This document shows positions 60,970-64,000 of a stretch of DNA of 64,000 nucleotides, one piece after another; position 1 is the stretch's first letter, and the number at the start of each line of letters is the position of its first letter. The stretch covers positions 573,620 through 637,619 of the forward strand of contig NZ_FXTI01000001.1 of the NCBI RefSeq assembly GCF_900182565.1. The letters run 5' to 3'. Under the pieces are notes generated by a model. It was not told the DNA's origin. It did no database searches and saw nothing but the letters and a program-made list of their open reading frames with translations. Made by a program: the position numbers and the translations under genes. Source of the DNA: Melghirimyces algeriensis. GTDB taxonomy: Bacteria; Bacillota; Bacilli; Thermoactinomycetales; DSM-45169.

Positions 60970-61238
60970 TAACGTATCGTAAAGGAGCGGCTATTTTCTT
61001 CAGGTTTCCGGGTCGAAACTTCAATACGTTCCACCTGGGAAGCGGGGCTGCCAAGCTGAATGCTTTTAACAAATTGCTTCATCTTTTCTTCCGTACCTTG
61101 AGCATCAATCTCAACCGTTCCATCTGGGCGGTTTCTCACCCAGCCTTGAACGGAATGGCGTAGGGCGGTCTGTTTTGTATACTGACGGAACCCCACCCCT
61201 TGAACATGCCCATAAACAATCATGTGTTGCCGGAGCAT
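60966..61238 (-). CDS. acyP: Acylphosphatase
   Basis: Hydrolyses acyl phosphates. The 90 residues contain the signature VYGHVQGVGFRQYTKQTA with the catalytic arginine and asparagine in the later GWVRNRPDGTVEI. ATG behind AAAGGGTGA. Confidence 0.93.
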   Translation of the reverse strand: MLRQHMIVYGHVQGVGFRQYTKQTALRHSVQGWVRNRPDGTVEIDAQGTEEKMKQFVKSIQLGSPASQVERIEVSTRKPEENSRSFTIRY

Positions 61239-61262
61239 CGGATCACCCTTTCAATATTGTTT

Positions 61263-62348
61263 TTATATCATCCTTCCGAGTCGATCAAGAGCATCATCTT
61301 TTTCCGTGTTAATCACATGCGTATAAATCTGTGTGGTCTGGATGCTTGAGTGTCCCAAAATTTCCTGTACCACCCGTAGATTTTCACCGTTGGACAACAA
61401 CAAAGTGGCAAGAGTGTGTCGTAATTTATGAGGAGAAATATTGGTCGCTTTGGGAGGTAAGTTGGCTTCCTGGACATATTTTTTCAATGCATCAGAGATT
61501 CCTTTTCGGCTCATACGTGTTCGGTTTTTATTTAGAAAAAGAGCATGTTCATGTCCTGGAATGATCTTTTCTTTTGGTCGGAGTTTCATATAATGCTGAA
61601 GGGCTTCAAAAGCAGTCTGATTTAACTTCAACATTCGTTCTTTCCCTCCTTTTCCTATAATCATGACACGGGCAGTATCTCCTTCATTTTGGATGCTGTT
61701 TTGATTCAGACCCACTAACTCCGACACACGCATGCCGGTATTCAGCAAGAGGAGGATCATGGCTCGGTCCCGTGCTTCATACCAATGGATTTGACGTTTA
61801 TTTTTCTTTTGGTGATAGGAGTGAATCGCTTTGATGAGTCGAAGTGCCTCTTCCTGGGTAAGAAATACGGGTACTTTTTTGTGATTTCTTGTTTTGAGAG
61901 AAGAATCTTCATAGGCTTCCATCGGATCTTTTTCCAGTACGTCGTTTTTGACCAGATATCGAAAAAGAGAGCGGAGAGAGGAACGCTTGCGTTCTTTCCC
62001 CGAACGGGTGTTTTCCCGGAAATGCTTCCTTTTTACCCATTTTTCGCAAAGTTCCCCTGTAGTGGGATCCCTTCGCTTTATTTTCATATGAACTATTCGT
62101 TCATATCCATTTTCGATATAGCGAAAGAACCGCCGAATGGTTTGGGGGGTAACAGATTCCAGATCCGTGTTTTTCTTGTTCAGAAAGTCAAAGAAAAGAG
62201 AGAAATCGTAGGCGTAATTGGCGATCGTTTGTGTGGAACGTTCTGCACTGATCATTTCCATAAAAAATTCTTGTACATCATCAGGAAACTGAATAATAAT
62301 TCGGTTAATGTTTTCCGGCAGGCGCCTGGAAAAAGGATAGGAGGACAT
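61263..62348 (-). CDS. Tyrosine site-specific recombinase
   Basis: A 361-residue integrase/Xer-like protein. An N-terminal SAM-like DNA-binding part (about 25-130) is followed by the catalytic domain. Catalytic residues: arginine in NTGMRVSELVG, lysine in GKGGKERML, HKLRH, LGHSS and the tyrosine in QIYTHV. It is more AT-rich than its surroundings, longer than XerC/D (~300) and carries extra N-terminal sequence, so a mobile-element or phage-derived enzyme, or a dedicated chromosomal recombinase, are both possible. Confidence 0.88.
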   Translation of the reverse strand: MSSYPFSRRLPENINRIIIQFPDDVQEFFMEMISAERSTQTIANYAYDFSLFFDFLNKKNTDLESVTPQTIRRFFRYIENGYERIVHMKIKRRDPTTGELCEKWVKRKHFRENTRSGKERKRSSLRSLFRYLVKNDVLEKDPMEAYEDSSLKTRNHKKVPVFLTQEEALRLIKAIHSYHQKKNKRQIHWYEARDRAMILLLLNTGMRVSELVGLNQNSIQNEGDTARVMIIGKGGKERMLKLNQTAFEALQHYMKLRPKEKIIPGHEHALFLNKNRTRMSRKGISDALKKYVQEANLPPKATNISPHKLRHTLATLLLSNGENLRVVQEILGHSSIQTTQIYTHVINTEKDDALDRLGRMI

Positions 62349-62439
62349 GATATCACTCCAGTTATTTATATTTTATTATACATTATTCAGGTTTTCTCTA
62401 ACATTCCGGGAATTTTGTATGCTACAACCCAAGGCCTGA

Positions 62440-62793
62440 TCAGCATTTACAAACCATTAAATGATTACCATCAGGATCTTTGAAGGTGAAATAGTGGTGG
62501 TGTTCAATTTCTGTCATTATATTGACGCCTTTATGTTTCATAAATTGATATGCCTCTCCAATATTTTCTGTATTGAAATGAAATGATGGGGTTTTTAAAA
62601 TGGTTTCTTCTGAGAAAATTTTGCTATCCAATACGATCCCTGTACCATTCATCGGTATGACGTAAAGGTGGCCAAACTGTATTTCACCATCTGTCGGCAA
62701 ATCTAAAATATCGCAATACCAATCTCTTGCTTTTTCTATATCGCTTACCGGGATAAAAACGGTTCCGATTTGATTTAAGATAGGACTTTTCAC
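62440..62793 (-). CDS. VOC (glyoxalase/bleomycin-resistance fold) protein
   Basis: A 117-residue protein with GTG behind GGAGGTG. It has a single beta-alpha-beta-beta-beta repeat pair (ISDIEKARDWYCDILDLP early; HHYFTFKDPDGNHLMVCKC at the end). DPDGN is the common VOC signature. Substrate unknown. Confidence 0.8.
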   Translation of the reverse strand: MKSPILNQIGTVFIPVSDIEKARDWYCDILDLPTDGEIQFGHLYVIPMNGTGIVLDSKIFSEETILKTPSFHFNTENIGEAYQFMKHKGVNIMTEIEHHHYFTFKDPDGNHLMVCKC

Positions 62794-62850
62794 AAAAACA
62801 CCTCCATAACGACTTCATTCTACCATATTTGAATTCTTAACAGGATATCT

Positions 62851-62903
62851 ACCCACCCTCTAACTTCCGATACGGTCATATTATCGGAAGTTAGAGGGTG
62901 GGT
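62851..62903. repeat. 22-bp perfect inverted repeat
   Basis: The arms 62851-62872 and 62882-62903 are exact inverse complements around a 9-base loop (CGGTCATAT). The arms read ACCCACCCTCTAACTTCC and so on. No T-run follows either way. Confidence 0.9.
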
Positions 62904-62928
62904 ACTGATTTTGGGAGCCATGGCTATG

Positions 62929-62970
62929 GAAAACGACTTGCAATTGCATGTGAAACCGCAAGTCGTTTTC
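62929..62970. repeat. 13-bp perfect inverted repeat
   Basis: GAAAACGACTTGC (62929-62941) and GCAAGTCGTTTTC (62958-62970) enclose 16 bases. It lies 25 bases after the previous inverted repeat. Confidence 0.85.
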
Positions 62971-63212
62971 ACCTTCTTGGAGAGGGTTTTGTTCCCCCTG
63001 TACGAACCTCAGGATGCAGGCAGCAATTATTCGCCTCAAAACTTCGGAAAGATCGGAACGGAATATTATTTTTTTCAAACGGTATAATTTATATCTTGCC
63101 TTCTCATTGGTCTGCTGTCTATTTGTTGCTATCATGCAACGTAACCCTCTCAATGAATCTTGGTTTTTTTAAATAATTTCGGGAATAGAAATTAAAATAT
63201 TTTCATTTTTTC

Positions 63213-63241
63213 TTGCTCAATCAGTTTATCCCCGCTATACT
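63213..63241 (+). promoter_or_regulatory. Putative promoter of the lipase fragment
   Basis: TTGCTC at 63213-63218, 17 bases, TATACT at 63236-63241; 72 bases before the start. Confidence 0.5.
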
Positions 63242-63313
63242 CAAAACGTAGAGATTCATGTGAAAGAAGATGTGTTTGCTATCAAAATATTTAATTCATC
63301 AAGGGAGGATATT

Positions 63314-63625
63314 ATGAGGATTTTTCGTCTTACGTTTTTATGTTTTTTAATGTTTGCAATGTTATGGAGTGTTCCTGTTGCATCACAGGCACAAGAGTCA
63401 ACAGATTTGGATGTAGATACACCCATTGTGCTTGTACATGGTATTGGGGGATCATCTTACAATTTTGTATCGATTGAAAGAGCTTTAATCCGTGCCGGAT
63501 ATGACCGTTCCGATATACATGCCATTGAATTTTGGGATAAATCAGGTAATAATTATATAAATTCACGTGAATTGAGAGATTTCATCGATAACATACTCAG
63601 AAAGCTTGACACTCCCCATGCCTGA
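63314..63625 (+). pseudogene. Secreted LipA-type lipase, disrupted by an IS200/IS605-family element
   Basis: ATG at 63314 behind AGGGAGGATA. A signal peptide ends near VASQAQ (about residue 28). The alpha/beta hydrolase start PIVLVHGIGGSSYNFVSIERAL and IEFWDKSGNNY closely matches B. subtilis LipA. The frame enters the element right end near 63606 and stops at 63625, before the catalytic serine (AHSMGG in LipA), aspartate and histidine. The rest of the gene would lie beyond the element, outside the window. Confidence 0.85.
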
Positions 63626-63680
63626 AGGCAGGGGATTCTTGGGAGCTCCCGTCTACTGACAGGATCATATCCAAGCTTAA
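63606..63680 (-). ncRNA. Probable omega RNA (reRNA) scaffold at the TnpB 3' end
   Basis: In IS200/IS605 elements the guide RNA of TnpB is encoded by the end of tnpB and the right end, with the guide running into the flanking host DNA. Here the structured stretch includes both hairpins at 63614-63650, and the following ~16-20 minus-strand bases of the lipase gene would be the guide. Exact RNA ends cannot be told from sequence. Confidence 0.55.
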
Positions 63681-64000
63681 ACGGTCTGCCCGACCGCAAG
63701 TACTCGAAGTCCTTCTTGCAAGATGTTTTTGGATGCATTGATGTCTCGGTCATGGTGAGAGCCGCATGTAGGGCATGTCCATGCCCGAAGGTGGAGGTTC
63801 TTTACATCCTTGTTTCGGTAGCAACAGGAAGAGCAAAGCTGACTAGAAGGGAACTGTTTCCCCACTTTCACCACGTTTCTTCCATGCCAGGCTGCCTTGT
63901 AGGTAAGCATCGCGACAAACTCCGACCACGAGGCATCCGTGATCGATTTGGCTAACTTGCGGTTTTTCACCATATGCTTTACTTGGAGGTCTTCGATACA
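63677..64000 (-). CDS. tnpB: RNA-guided endonuclease TnpB (OrfB), C-terminal part
   Basis: Open to the window edge; the last ~107 residues are seen. IEDLQVKHM carries the second RuvC acid residue. SWSEFVAMLTYKA and VKVGKQFPSSQLC lead to a zinc ribbon CSSCCYRNK..CPTCG, and the final RuvC aspartate is in HDRDINASKNIL. These elements intact suggest a working nuclease. It is a programmed DNA nuclease guided by the right-end RNA. Confidence 0.92.
   Translation of the reverse strand, partial: CIEDLQVKHMVKNRKLAKSITDASWSEFVAMLTYKAAWHGRNVVKVGKQFPSSQLCSSCCYRNKDVKNLHLRAWTCPTCGSHHDRDINASKNILQEGLRVLAVGQTV

Larger units (their letters stand above)
62794..63313. other. Repeat-bearing region before the lipase fragment
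   Basis: About 520 bases without a supported gene. It contains two strong inverted repeats (62851-62903 and 62929-62970) and a promoter for the lipase. Small frames on both strands cross the repeats and show no family features. Confidence 0.5.
63606..64000 (-). mobile_element. IS200/IS605-family element, right end
   Basis: The TnpB gene on the minus strand is followed by the element's right end, which carries a GGGAGCTCCC palindrome (63641-63650) and the hairpin CCCC-A-TGCC-TGAA-GGCA-GGGG (63614-63634), ending in GAGTGTCAA on the minus strand at the junction near 63606. Subterminal hairpins with no terminal inverted repeats are typical of this family. The left end, and any TnpA, are outside the window. 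Confidence 0.85.

Noticed and set aside
61785..62483. 232-residue plus-strand frame
   Set aside because: Antisense to the tyrosine recombinase, which has intact catalytic motifs; the frame has shadow composition rich in Phe and Ile.
62881..63176. Overlapping 90- and 92-residue frames on both strands, considered as a transposase remnant
   Set aside because: They cross the inverted repeats, lack ribosome sites and show no transposase motif that I can name.
63716..63955. 79-residue plus-strand frame
   Set aside because: Antisense to the TnpB zinc ribbon and RuvC region.
1..64000. CRISPR arrays, rRNA genes, prophage structural genes
   Set aside because: None seen: no regular direct repeats with spacers, no rRNA-like stretches, and no capsid, tail or terminase-like proteins.

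Overview
The window is a stretch of a Gram-positive, endospore-forming chromosome of the order Bacillales. Many blocks follow the Bacillus subtilis map: gpsA - spoIVA - hbs - folE/mtrB - hepS/menG/hepT - ndk - aro/trp/hisC/tyrA/aroA, then ypiB/ypiF - qcrABC - ypjA/B - mazG - dapB - mgsA - bshB1 - bshA - cca - birA - panBCD, then aspB, lexA and hemEHY. Sporulation (spoIVA, ypjB, spore-type small genes) and bacillithiol genes agree. The extra genes and the insertion of a split NHEJ module suggest a family outside Bacillus proper; Thermoactinomycetaceae is my best guess, by inference only.

Layout. 1-1.4 kb: a YIEGIA-type module with two DUF3189 paralogues. 1.4-6.2 kb: der, plsY, gpsA, a basic unknown protein on the minus strand, a DUF2768 protein and a YphF-like lipoprotein. 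6.7-13.8 kb: spoIVA, hbs, folE, a tRNA-Pro gene, mtrB (TRAP), an unknown membrane-anchored protein, the menaquinone side-chain genes hepS-menG-hepT, and ndk. 13.9-26.4 kb: an aromatic amino acid supra-operon, aroC-aroB-aroH, then a TRAP-type trp leader, trpEDCFBA, hisC-tyrA-aroA. The regulator TRAP is encoded about 6.5 kb upstream of its target leader.

26.5-42.9 kb: two unrecognised genes, ypiB, ypiF, the cytochrome bc complex qcrABC, ypjA, ypjB, ypjC (minus strand), a MazG-type pyrophosphohydrolase, dapB, a large structured terminator, mgsA, bacillithiol genes bshB1 and bshA, cca, birA and panBCD. 43-44.3 kb: a minus-strand azlCD transporter pair. 44.7-50 kb: a TPR protein and a split non-homologous end-joining set (ku, a stand-alone ATP-dependent ligase, a stand-alone LigD-type polymerase), with small minus-strand genes between them.

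50-57 kb: mtaD, a 66-residue unknown, a lipoprotein, a membrane protein with an internal duplication coupled to an FtsH-like AAA protease that lacks an extracytoplasmic domain, aspB, and lexA with its own promoter and LexA-like box. 57-62.8 kb, all minus strand: a DUF1294 protein, the haem operon hemE-hemH-hemY, acylphosphatase, a tyrosine recombinase and a VOC protein. 62.8-64 kb: two strong inverted repeats, then a secreted lipase gene cut off by the right end of an IS200/IS605-family element whose TnpB gene runs off the window.

No CRISPR array, rRNA or replication origin was seen. Coordinates of starts were chosen by ribosome binding sites and family length; promoter and hairpin calls were made by eye.
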